Origin: Caldifarciminota bacterium
Lineage (GTDB): Bacteria; Hydrothermota; Tepidihabitantia; Tepidihabitantales; Tepidihabitantaceae
Reading direction: 5' to 3'
Assembly: GCA_016935295.1 (NCBI GenBank)
Contig: JAFGRF010000341.1
Location: 1 to 6,032, forward strand
DNA: 6,032 nt
Below, one piece after another: positions 1 through 5,701 of the stretch. A program made the translations under genes and the position numbers. Each line of letters begins with the position of its first letter. Within the stretch, counting starts at the first letter, position 1. The notes under the pieces are model-generated. The model was not told the origin of the DNA. It made no database searches and was given only the letters and a program-made list of their open reading frames with translations.

Positions 1-657
1 ATCAACGCCGCGGTCGTGATCGACCGCGGACGCACACGTATCAGCCAGTTCTCGCTGGACGACGGTCGGCAGCGCCGTATGGTCGACATGCGCCGCATCG
101 GCCTGGACGAGGCCGGGTTCGCCTATTGCGCCTATGACCGGCACGGCAACGTCTACGTCACCGACCAGGTCAATTGCCAGGTTCACCTCTTCGACCCCGA
201 CTTGAGATACGTAGTCTCCTTCGGTCGGCAGGGCGCTGAAGGCACGACCTTTGACTCGCCAACCGGCATCGCCCTCTGGCGCCGGTTCGGCCAGGTCTTC
301 ATCTCCGAGGCTGACGGCGGCCAGTACTACTGGATCGGACTCGACGCCTATCTTGTCGGCTTCTACCCAGCCGAATTCGATTCGATCCGTCCCGGGACTA
401 CCATCGCGCTCTACGTCACCGAGATGGCCGATATCAATGTAGACATCGCCGACTCTTCCGGTAAACTGGTCCGTACTCTGGCCCCGCCGCACCTGCAGCA
501 CCCGGGCGAGGCGTTGATTGTATGGGACGGTCGGGGCAACGACGGGAAGCTCGTGCCCGTGGGCGAGTACAAGGTGACCGTGGTCGCGAAACCGACCTAC
601 AGCCGCCCGAGCCGAATCCTGCGCAAGGAGCTCACTGGCACGGTGCGCCGGATGTAG
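1..657 (+). CDS. NHL-repeat protein with C-terminal FlgD-type Ig-like domain (5' end outside window)
   Basis: The reading frame is open from base 1, so this is the last 218 residues of a longer protein; the GTG at 16 is only an internal codon. Residues about 1-20 and 38-115 look like NHL/six-bladed-propeller repeats, with strand patterns such as NVYVTDQVNCQVHLF, then FGRQG, then SPTGIAL and QVFISEA. Residues about 130-215 match the FlgD Ig-like fold: an SSGKLVRTL strand, then VWDGRGNDGKLVPVGEYKV with the hallmark WDG (175-177) and GEY (188-190). In FCB-type and related candidate phyla such proteins are normally secreted or surface-attached, with the Ig-like domain as a C-terminal tail. No enzymatic residues are visible. 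The stop lies 33 bases before a PorV-family barrel gene, suggesting co-transcription. The propeller probably binds a ligand or surface partner; its actual substrate cannot be told. Confidence 0.85.
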   Translation: MNAAVVIDRGRTRISQFSLDDGRQRRMVDMRRIGLDEAGFAYCAYDRHGNVYVTDQVNCQVHLFDPDLRYVVSFGRQGAEGTTFDSPTGIALWRRFGQVFISEADGGQYYWIGLDAYLVGFYPAEFDSIRPGTTIALYVTEMADINVDIADSSGKLVRTLAPPHLQHPGEALIVWDGRGNDGKLVPVGEYKVTVVAKPTYSRPSRILRKELTGTVRRM

Positions 658-679
658 ACCCGGAAGCCTAACCACGAAA

Positions 680-684
680 AAGGA
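680..684 (+). promoter_or_regulatory. Ribosome-binding site of the PorV-family gene
   Basis: AAGGA lies 6 bases before the GTG at 691 and fixes that GTG as the start. The codon is followed directly by a signal-peptide-like sequence. Confidence 0.7.
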
Positions 685-690
685 AATCAA

Positions 691-1650
691 GTGAGGACGA
701 AGGACATTTGCCGCCGCCTGAGCACTAGACGGCCGACAGCAATCGCGCTCGCGGTCGTGCTGACCACGGCCGCGTTCGCGACCCGCTATGCTGGCGATTT
801 CGAGGAACTGGGCACTTCGGCACGCGCCATCGGTATGGGCGGCGCAGTCGTTGCCGCAGCCGCTGACCCGAGCGCCATCTACTACAACCCGTCGCGTCCC
901 TCCGGATTCACGCGGACGTCAGTCCTTTTCCTCCACTCCGAGGACTTCTCGGGACTCGTGAAGCACAACTACCTCGGAGTGTCGTTTCATGCCCCGCTCC
1001 AGTCCATCGGATTCGCGGTGCTCCAGAACGGTATCCCCAACATCAAACTGACTGCGCTTCCCGACTCCACCCGGCCAGCCGGCCCGGACAACCGGCCGTA
1101 CGTGATTCGAGAGGTCAGCGCGACCCAGGTCGTAGGCTACCTCAACTACGCGCGTACCCTGTCGCCCCACGTCGCGGTCGGCGGCAACGCAAAGCTGATC
1201 TACCACGACCTAGGGGTCGGCTCCGCGTTCGGTATGGGTATCGACCTCGGCGCGACGCTTACGCCCATGGACGACCTCGACGTAGGTCTCCGGGTTCGCA
1301 ATGTCAGCACGTCACCGCTCTTCTGGGACACCGGCACGCAGGAACTGGTGATGCCGCGCGGTGCCCTGGGTTTGGCCAAGACATTCCGGATGTCACGTGA
1401 CAGGCTGACCGTTGCGTTCGAGACCGAGGCAAATCTGGAGGGGCTCGAGTTCACCCCAAACTACGGCATCGAGTATGGGTTCCGCGAAGTGCTCTTCGGC
1501 CGACTCGGCGTCTATCGCGGCAACTTCGCATTCGGCGTGGGGCTGCGAATCAAACGTTTCCACGTCGACTACGGCTATGCCGCGGGTGTCGCCCCAGACG
1601 CCCGAGACCTCGGCAGCCCGCAGCAGCTTTCCGGGGGATTCGAATTCTAG
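691..1650 (+). CDS. PorV/PorQ-family outer-membrane beta-barrel protein
   Basis: This 319-residue protein starts at GTG behind AAGGA. Residues 1-30 form a signal peptide: an Arg-rich n-region, a hydrophobic stretch at 16-29 and an AFA cleavage site at 28-30. Residues 41-67 carry the family signature: GTSARAIGMGGA, a run of alanines, then DPSAIYYNPS. The rest alternates polar and apolar residues with Gly and aromatics, as expected for amphipathic beta-strands, and the chain ends in FEF; a C-terminal Phe is the usual signal for outer-membrane insertion by the BAM machinery. The length is normal for the family. PorV of Bacteroidetes is the type 9 secretion shuttle protein, but many relatives in other phyla have no assigned role. 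The gene follows a FlgD-Ig-tailed secreted protein and its stop overlaps the inferred start of the lipid-kinase gene. Family assignment is firm; function in transport or secretion is inference. Confidence 0.88.
   Translation: MRTKDICRRLSTRRPTAIALAVVLTTAAFATRYAGDFEELGTSARAIGMGGAVVAAAADPSAIYYNPSRPSGFTRTSVLFLHSEDFSGLVKHNYLGVSFHAPLQSIGFAVLQNGIPNIKLTALPDSTRPAGPDNRPYVIREVSATQVVGYLNYARTLSPHVAVGGNAKLIYHDLGVGSAFGMGIDLGATLTPMDDLDVGLRVRNVSTSPLFWDTGTQELVMPRGALGLAKTFRMSRDRLTVAFETEANLEGLEFTPNYGIEYGFREVLFGRLGVYRGNFAFGVGLRIKRFHVDYGYAAGVAPDARDLGSPQQLSGGFEF
1633..1638 (+). promoter_or_regulatory. Possible ribosome-binding site for an ATT-initiated kinase gene
   Basis: GGGGGA lies inside the last codons of the PorV-family gene, 5 bases before the ATT at 1644. 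It is a weak Shine-Dalgarno match (the GGGGGA core pairs only partly with the anti-SD), but the spacing is suitable, and coupling to the upstream stop at 1648 would help initiation. Confidence 0.4.
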
Positions 1651-2255
1651 GCTCGGAAGTCAGCCGGAAGCTGCCGCACCTGTCGGCACTCATCATCCCC
1701 CTTGTCTGCTATTTCACCCCCTGGCGGCTGGCCCTGCCGATGTTGGCGGCCGCGACGATCATATTCCTGCTAATAGACTTCCTGCGGCTGCGCACTACCT
1801 CGGTGAAGAGCGTATTCATCGTCCTGTTCGGTTCCCTGCTCCGCCGCAAGGAGTTCACGTCGCTTACCGGCGGTTCCTACCTGATGCTGGCGTCACTTGT
1901 CTGCATGCTGATATTTGGAATCGGCCCACAGGGCCGGGTCAGCGGGGTGTTTATCGCTGCCATCTCGTTCCTCGCTCTCGGAGATACGGCAGCGGCCATT
2001 GTCGGGCTGTCGCTGGGCCGGGTGAAGATATTCCGCAAGAGCCTGGAAGGTACCCTCGCCGGCCTGCTCGTCTGTGTTGGTGTCGCCTGGGTCGTAGCGA
2101 TCCTGCCTGGTCTTGATTTCCCGCTTGGGATAGGTATTCTTGGTGCGGTTTCGGCCTCGATCGTGGAGGCGCTACCCATTGAGGTCAACGACAACGTCGT
2201 GATTCCGCTGCTTTCGGGCATGGTTATGATGGTCGCCCTGCAGATCGCGCGGTAA
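1644..2255 (+). CDS. Diacylglycerol/polyprenol kinase family integral membrane protein
   Basis: The family (DGK1/SEC59/VTE5-like, CTP- or NTP-dependent) phosphorylates lipid alcohols such as diacylglycerol, dolichol or phytol in the membrane. Counting from the ATT at 1644, the protein has 203 residues. It shows the N-terminal SRKLPHLSALIIP motif (7-19), TGGSYLMLA (75-83), GDTAAAIVGLSLGR (113-126), KSLEG (132-136) and VEALPIEVNDNVVIPL (174-189); the acidic and Asn residues in these are the conserved core. About six hydrophobic membrane segments can be drawn. The first ATG is at 1740 and would remove the RKLPHL motif and the first membrane helix, yet the same frame is open upstream and has no ATG, GTG or TTG there. 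I therefore extend to ATT. The substrate is not determinable: it could recycle diacylglycerol or undecaprenol-type carriers. Family confidence is high, start confidence moderate. Confidence 0.8.
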   Translation: MLGSEVSRKLPHLSALIIPLVCYFTPWRLALPMLAAATIIFLLIDFLRLRTTSVKSVFIVLFGSLLRRKEFTSLTGGSYLMLASLVCMLIFGIGPQGRVSGVFIAAISFLALGDTAAAIVGLSLGRVKIFRKSLEGTLAGLLVCVGVAWVVAILPGLDFPLGIGILGAVSASIVEALPIEVNDNVVIPLLSGMVMMVALQIAR

Positions 2256-2307
2256 CGGAATCTCGGCTCGTGCGTCTAGTATTAGCTAAGTCGTAGCCCA
2301 ATTCGCT

Positions 2308-2314
2308 AAGGAGG
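2308..2314 (+). promoter_or_regulatory. Strong ribosome-binding site of the TPR/parvulin gene
   Basis: AAGGAGG, the full anti-Shine-Dalgarno complement, sits 6 bases before the GTG at 2321 and settles that start. The 65-base gap to the preceding stop shows no convincing promoter. Confidence 0.85.
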
Positions 2315-2320
2315 CACTGC

Positions 2321-4900
2321 GTGAAGAAAGCCCTGACTATCGGACTGCTCTGCCTGATGGCGGCTGCAGGCGCCGTCGCAGCACCGCCGAGCGCGGCGCT
2401 GGACAGCGTTTACCAGTTCTATGCTGCAAAGGACCTGGACAAGGCATACGCCATTCTCCAGCGTCTCAACACCGAAGCCTCGACCCCTGCCGACCGCTTC
2501 GCGGTCCGGCTGGAAATCGGCGACTTCCTGCTCGACAAGAAGGCCGACTACACAGGCGCCGAGTCGGTCTACGCCGCCCTCGCCGCCGAGTACCCGAAGC
2601 ACAAGCTGCTGCCGGACGTACTCTACCGTCTCGCGCTGGCCCTGGAGATGCAGGAAGACTACCTCGAGGGCGCAAAGAACTACGAGATAGTGGCAACCAA
2701 GTACGCGAAGTCAACCTACGGTACCGACGCGCTCGATGCCATCGAACGCTGCTTTCGCAAGAACTACCAGGACCGGGTTGCCTACGTGGACTCCTACCCT
2801 ATCACCCGGATCGAAATCGACGACCGCATCGGCCGCAACCCGTCTGCGTACGAGAGGTACGAAAAGAAGCAGCAGTTGCTCGACACGATGATCGACAACC
2901 GGCTGCTCTACTCGGCCGCGCTCGTTGCGGGGACGGACACTGACTCGGCCTTTCGGTACAACCTCGGCGAACAACGCAACCGCGCCATGTTCCAGGAGTG
3001 GTACGCACATACGGTCACTGCCAAGAGCCAACCGACCGAAAGAGAGCTCAAGGCCGCCTACAGGAAGGAACGGGATACCAAGTACACCACACCCGAGAAA
3101 GTCCACCTGTACCAGATCCAGGTGGCAACCAGGCCAGAGGCAGAGAAGCTGCGCCAGGAACTGCTCACCGACACCACGAACAAGTGGGACAGCCTGGCCA
3201 AGCAGTTCTCGACTGCCCCCGACAGGGAGAAGGGTGGTGACCTCGGACTCGTAGCCCGCGGTTCGCAGCCCAAGCCGATTGAGGACGCCGCGTTCAGGCT
3301 GAAGGTCGGTGGCATCAGCCGGCCAATCCCGGTGAACGACGCGTTCGTCATCGTCAAAGTCACTGAAAAGAAGCCGAAGACGGTCCGCACGTTCGCCGAC
3401 GTGCGCAACCAGCTGTCCGGCGAGATGCAGCAGGAAAATGCGGGCAAGCTGTACGAGAAGGCAGTAGCTGACCTCAAAGCCAAGGCGAGCATCGAATGGG
3501 ACACCATGGCCATCGAAGAGGGCAAGGACACGCTGGCGGTGGTCAACGGCATCGTCATCGACACCACTACCCTCATGGCGCGGCTCAACGCCATCCCGCC
3601 GTTCTACCGGTCCCAGTTCGACACACCCGAAGGCAAGCACCGCATCCTGGAAAACCTGGTGCTCGAGAACCTGCTGCTCAAGGAGACGGAAGCCGGGAAG
3701 CTCTGGCTGGTCAACAAAGTTGTTGACCAACTCCTGAGCCGAAGAACCGGCATGCTGCTCGACGCCTACAAGCGCAGGATGATCAACGACAAGGTCGTGC
3801 TCGACTCGGCGCAGATGATGGCCGACTACAAAGCGACCATCTCCGAATACAAGGAACCGACCAAGGTCCACGCCCGCGAGATCACCGCACCGAGCCGCTC
3901 CCGGGCACAGGAACTGCGGAACTGGGCAAGAAGCGGCAGGCTACCGGTGATGATCCAGGGCCGCGGCCTGCTGCTGCCGGAGGGAGAGCCGGACATCGAG
4001 GCAGCGTTCTCGAGCACAACGGCCAACACCGACTCCCTGCTGGGCGAACACGCCCTGGCCGGCGCCCCGGTCGTACTGCCGGGAAAACCAATGGTGAGCG
4101 TCGGATCCAAGAACGTCCCCGACATCGCGCAGAAAACAGACCTGACCGGTCCCTACGTCAACCCGGCTCCGTACGGACTTGCGTTCAGCGACATCTCCAG
4201 GCAGGACAGGTTGTACGAACCTGTCCCGGTCAAGGTGGAGCGGCAAAGCCAGCTTGATTCACTGCTTGGCAAACCGGCACGTCCGGACTCAATGACTGCT
4301 GCACCGACCGACTCGGCGAAGCTCGGCGTCTACGTCACGATGGAAGAGGTCCTGCCGACCGAGTTTGTGGCCGGTTTGTTCAAGCTGGACGAGAAGGAAA
4401 CCGCGAAGCCACTCACAACCGAGTCCGGCACACTGCTCATCAAGGTAACGAAAAAAGACACGGCCCAGAAGGCGACCTTCTCCGACATCGCCAAGCGCTT
4501 CTCCAAATCCTCAAGCCGCTGGTCAGGCGGGGACCTCTACTGGCTCGCCCGGGACGACAAAGCCCATGACAAGAAGCTCATCGACGCCGTGTTCAACCTT
4601 TCCAAGGGCGATATCTCGCCGGTCATCAGGCTGAATGACTCGACCTACGTCTTCGCCACAGTGGAAGAGAGGAAGGCCGCGTTCACGCGTCCGTTCAGCG
4701 AAGTCCGCTCCAAGATCGAAAACAAGCTCCGCCGGGCCGAGGAGAAGAAGTTGTACGACCAACTGCTCGATGACCTGCGGGCCGAGGCGGACATACAGAT
4801 TCTCATGAAGGAATCTGACTTCGCGGTTGAGCGGCCGCCCATAGAGATAGCGCCCACGGAGGCGCAGCCCGAAACTCCTGCCCCTCCCGACCAAAAGTAA
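2321..4900 (+). CDS. Exported TPR and SurA/PpiC-like (parvulin) multidomain protein
   Basis: This 859-residue protein probably acts as a periplasmic chaperone or folding factor for envelope proteins. Residues 1-20 are a signal peptide (MKKALTIGLL onward, AVA cleavage near 18-20). Residues 25-150 are helical TPR/Tol-Pal YbgF-like repeats (ADYTGAESVYAALAAEYPKH; LYRLALALEMQEDYLEGAKN). Residues 151-255 form a SurA-N-like helical domain and 258-348 a parvulin domain, with GGDLG at 305-309 and AFRLKVGGISRPI at 324-336. A second SurA-N-like block follows (403-508), then a second parvulin start (515-538), about 140 residues without family resemblance, and parvulin-like tails at 679-712 and 718-782 (GGDLYW 736-741, VFNLSKGDISPVI 757-769). 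The tail (835-859) is Pro/Glu-rich. The usual catalytic His of the HIL motif is Gln265 and Glu520, so isomerase activity is doubtful. It is the last gene before a terminator and is much longer than SurA (about 430 residues). Confidence 0.87.
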   Translation: MKKALTIGLLCLMAAAGAVAAPPSAALDSVYQFYAAKDLDKAYAILQRLNTEASTPADRFAVRLEIGDFLLDKKADYTGAESVYAALAAEYPKHKLLPDVLYRLALALEMQEDYLEGAKNYEIVATKYAKSTYGTDALDAIERCFRKNYQDRVAYVDSYPITRIEIDDRIGRNPSAYERYEKKQQLLDTMIDNRLLYSAALVAGTDTDSAFRYNLGEQRNRAMFQEWYAHTVTAKSQPTERELKAAYRKERDTKYTTPEKVHLYQIQVATRPEAEKLRQELLTDTTNKWDSLAKQFSTAPDREKGGDLGLVARGSQPKPIEDAAFRLKVGGISRPIPVNDAFVIVKVTEKKPKTVRTFADVRNQLSGEMQQENAGKLYEKAVADLKAKASIEWDTMAIEEGKDTLAVVNGIVIDTTTLMARLNAIPPFYRSQFDTPEGKHRILENLVLENLLLKETEAGKLWLVNKVVDQLLSRRTGMLLDAYKRRMINDKVVLDSAQMMADYKATISEYKEPTKVHAREITAPSRSRAQELRNWARSGRLPVMIQGRGLLLPEGEPDIEAAFSSTTANTDSLLGEHALAGAPVVLPGKPMVSVGSKNVPDIAQKTDLTGPYVNPAPYGLAFSDISRQDRLYEPVPVKVERQSQLDSLLGKPARPDSMTAAPTDSAKLGVYVTMEEVLPTEFVAGLFKLDEKETAKPLTTESGTLLIKVTKKDTAQKATFSDIAKRFSKSSSRWSGGDLYWLARDDKAHDKKLIDAVFNLSKGDISPVIRLNDSTYVFATVEERKAAFTRPFSEVRSKIENKLRRAEEKKLYDQLLDDLRAEADIQILMKESDFAVERPPIEIAPTEAQPETPAPPDQK

Positions 4901-4915
4901 CCCGCGTCGATTCCC

Positions 4916-4940
4916 AAGCCCCGGTCACCGACCGGGGCTT
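4916..4940 (+). terminator. Intrinsic-type terminator closing the four-gene block
   Basis: AAGCCCCGGT (4916-4925) and ACCGGGGCTT (4931-4940) make a perfect 10-bp stem with a 5-base CACCG loop, 15 bases after the stop at 4900. The following CCGCTTTCTC gives only a short pyrimidine/T tract, so termination may be incomplete or factor-assisted. Confidence 0.8.
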
Positions 4941-4978
4941 CCGCTTTCTCCGCGTTTCTGACCTTTCCGGGCATCCGG

Positions 4979-5006
4979 CATTTTGATATTTGCATTTTGC
5001 ACTTTG
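4979..5006. repeat. Imperfect 7-bp tandem repeat, four units
   Basis: Four consecutive heptamers read CATTTTG, ATATTTG, CATTTTG, CACTTTG (consensus CAYTTTG), followed by ACTT. On the opposite strand they are CAAAGTG/CAAAATG units. The tract is strikingly AT-rich inside GC-rich surroundings. I recall similar CAAARTG-type tracts as recurrent intergenic elements in genomes of uncultivated bacteria, but this cannot be checked here. Confidence 0.65.
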
Positions 5007-5010
5007 ACTT

Positions 5011-5025
5011 GCGCGCATCGCGCGC
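5011..5025. repeat. GC-only inverted repeat next to the heptamer tract
   Basis: GCGCGC (5011-5016), ATC spacer, GCGCGC (5020-5025). It lies 4 bases past the last heptamer, so repeat and palindrome may be one element. Confidence 0.55.
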
Positions 5026-5047
5026 CGTTCTCCCGTGAGCCCTGCAC

Positions 5048-5064
5048 CGCCGCAAAATGCGGCG
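5048..5064. repeat. Short hairpin
   Basis: CGCCGCA (5048-5054) and TGCGGCG (5058-5064) form a perfect 7-bp stem with an AAA loop. There is no T tract on either side, so it is not a classical terminator. Confidence 0.5.
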
Positions 5065-5171
5065 TCCTCCAGTTGGCGGTTCTGCGAACCATCTTCCCCG
5101 GCTGCGCCATAAGTATCAAATTATCAAAGCCTTGTGTGACACAGCAGATATGGCCTTGCCCGGCACTGGAA

Positions 5172-5203
5172 TTGCACGCAAGCAGAATGAGGCAATGTAT
5201 ACT
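5172..5203 (+). promoter_or_regulatory. Candidate sigma-70-type promoter
   Basis: TTGCAC (5172-5177) and TATACT (5198-5203) resemble -35 and -10 boxes, and TATACT is 5/6 to consensus. The 20-base spacer is longer than the ideal 17, which weakens the call. A transcript would start near 5210, at the beginning of a structured stretch rather than a gene. Confidence 0.35.
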
Positions 5204-5204
5204 G

Positions 5205-5390
5205 CTAAAGTGCCGACTGCACGACCCCACGAGGGGACGGCGATATGGGTACGTCAGCGAGCACTTGCAGACAGAGAGCGAGGCACTGGAGGCGGTCTGA
5301 TACACAGCGGCTGGCTGGAGGGCAAGCAGACGCTGTGAGTGGACACCTTGGGCCCGCCTTCCTGGGTGGGGAAGGCGGGCCCAGCAAACG
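5205..5390 (+). ncRNA. Candidate structured RNA of unknown class
   Basis: Downstream of the promoter-like motif several helices can be drawn: AGTGCC 5209-5214 with GGCACT 5282-5287 as a closing stem; inside it CCCC 5225-5228 with GGGG 5233-5236; then CACAGCG 5303-5309 with CGCTGTG 5331-5337; and finally the 14-bp hairpin 5349-5383. No coding frame explains the stretch. I do not recognise tmRNA, RNase P, SRP, 6S or a known riboswitch. Short stems of 4-7 bp can arise by chance in GC-rich DNA, so only the last hairpin is firm. Confidence 0.3.
5348..5384. repeat. Very strong hairpin, 14-bp perfect stem
   Basis: TGGGCCCGCCTTCC (5349-5362) pairs with GGAAGGCGGGCCCA (5370-5383) around a 7-base TGGGTGG loop; a T-G wobble at 5348/5384 can extend it. 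Neither flank has a T tract, so it is either an unusual terminator, a 3' RNA-stabilising structure, or a repeat element. Confidence 0.8.
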
Positions 5391-5420
5391 CGCACCAAAG
5401 GCGGCTGACAAGACAAGTGC

Positions 5421-5434
5421 CGCAAAGATTTGCG
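5421..5434. repeat. 14-bp perfect palindrome
   Basis: CGCAAAGATTTGCG reads CGCAAA-GA-TTTGCG, with 6-base arms and a 2-base centre. It could be a protein-binding operator or a small hairpin. The 6-base arms GCGCAC (5390-5395) and GTGCGC (5434-5439) flank it, overlapping by one base. Confidence 0.4.
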
Positions 5435-5524
5435 TGCGCCAAAGGACCGTCAGTCGAACAAGAAAACGGAGAGTAAGAGGTACCATGTCAAACTCAATAG
5501 CCAGTGCCACGATGCCACGGGTTC

Positions 5525-5677
5525 ATGCCCGCAATCGGGAATCGCTCCTGCAGTTGCTTGCCCCGGACAGCAGACGCCATCATCCGCCATACGGACATGC
5601 TGCTGCGCCCCGGCCTCGTCTGCAGAGACTGCTTAGCGCCGAACTGCGCGCTCTGCGGTAGCCGCAGAAAGCCCTGA
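5525..5677 (+). CDS. Possible 50-residue Cys-rich small protein
   Basis: The frame has no stop from 5501 to 5674; the first ATG is at 5525 and an internal ATG is at 5597. Its C-terminal part reads LVCRDCLAPNCALCGSRRKP, with a CxxC-x4-CxxC arrangement that could bind zinc, and an earlier CSC at residues 9-11. About four fifths of its codons end in G or C, matching the real genes upstream, whereas the two other forward frames here are less biased. Against it, there is no ribosome-binding site before 5525, and the good purine-rich site (GGAGAG / AAGAGG, 5469-5480) leads into a different frame at ATG 5485. It may be real, a remnant, or chance. Confidence 0.25.
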   Translation: MPAIGNRSCSCLPRTADAIIRHTDMLLRPGLVCRDCLAPNCALCGSRRKP

Positions 5678-5701
5678 CCTACGCCCGGCCTGGTTGTCGG
5701 G

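Noticed and set aside
1620..1665. PorV-family and kinase genes as one protein joined by -1 frameshifting
   Set aside because: The barrel ends properly in FEF and stop, and the kinase has its own complete N-terminal motif; a five-G run alone is not a convincing slippery site with a downstream structure. Kept only as an alternative to the ATT start.
1412..2116. Plus-strand open frame of 234 codons spanning the PorV-family/kinase junction
   Set aside because: It overlaps two recognisable genes in another frame and gives a Ser/Arg/Pro-rich sequence with no domain.
2711..3871. Long minus-strand open frame (386 codons) opposite the TPR/parvulin gene
   Set aside because: It is fully antisense to a well-supported gene with domains, signal peptide and ribosome-binding site; its product is Val/Arg/Leu-rich without any motif, as expected from the mirror of G/C-ending codons.
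4979..5006. Tandem repeat as a CRISPR array
   Set aside because: Units are 7 bp, directly adjacent and imperfect, with no spacers and no cas genes.
5273..5382. GGCACTGG and GGGAAGGC strings recalling a cobalamin riboswitch core
   Set aside because: Order and spacing do not match the conserved core, GGGAAGGC is one arm of the simple 14-bp hairpin, and no B12-related gene follows.
4925..5425. Minus-strand open frame of 166 codons in the intergenic region
   Set aside because: It runs through the heptamer repeat, the palindromes and the terminator loop, has many Cys/Ser/Arg without pattern and no ribosome-binding site.
5205..5510. Minus-strand open frame of 101 codons with a hydrophobic N-terminus
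   Set aside because: No ribosome-binding site before the GTG, no recognisable domain, and it crosses the 14-bp hairpin.
5245..5661. Plus-strand open frame of 138 codons
   Set aside because: Arg/Ala/Ser-rich product without motif, crosses the strong hairpin, weak codon bias and no clear ribosome-binding site before 5245; its in-frame ATG at 5485 has a better site but the product is still unrecognisable.
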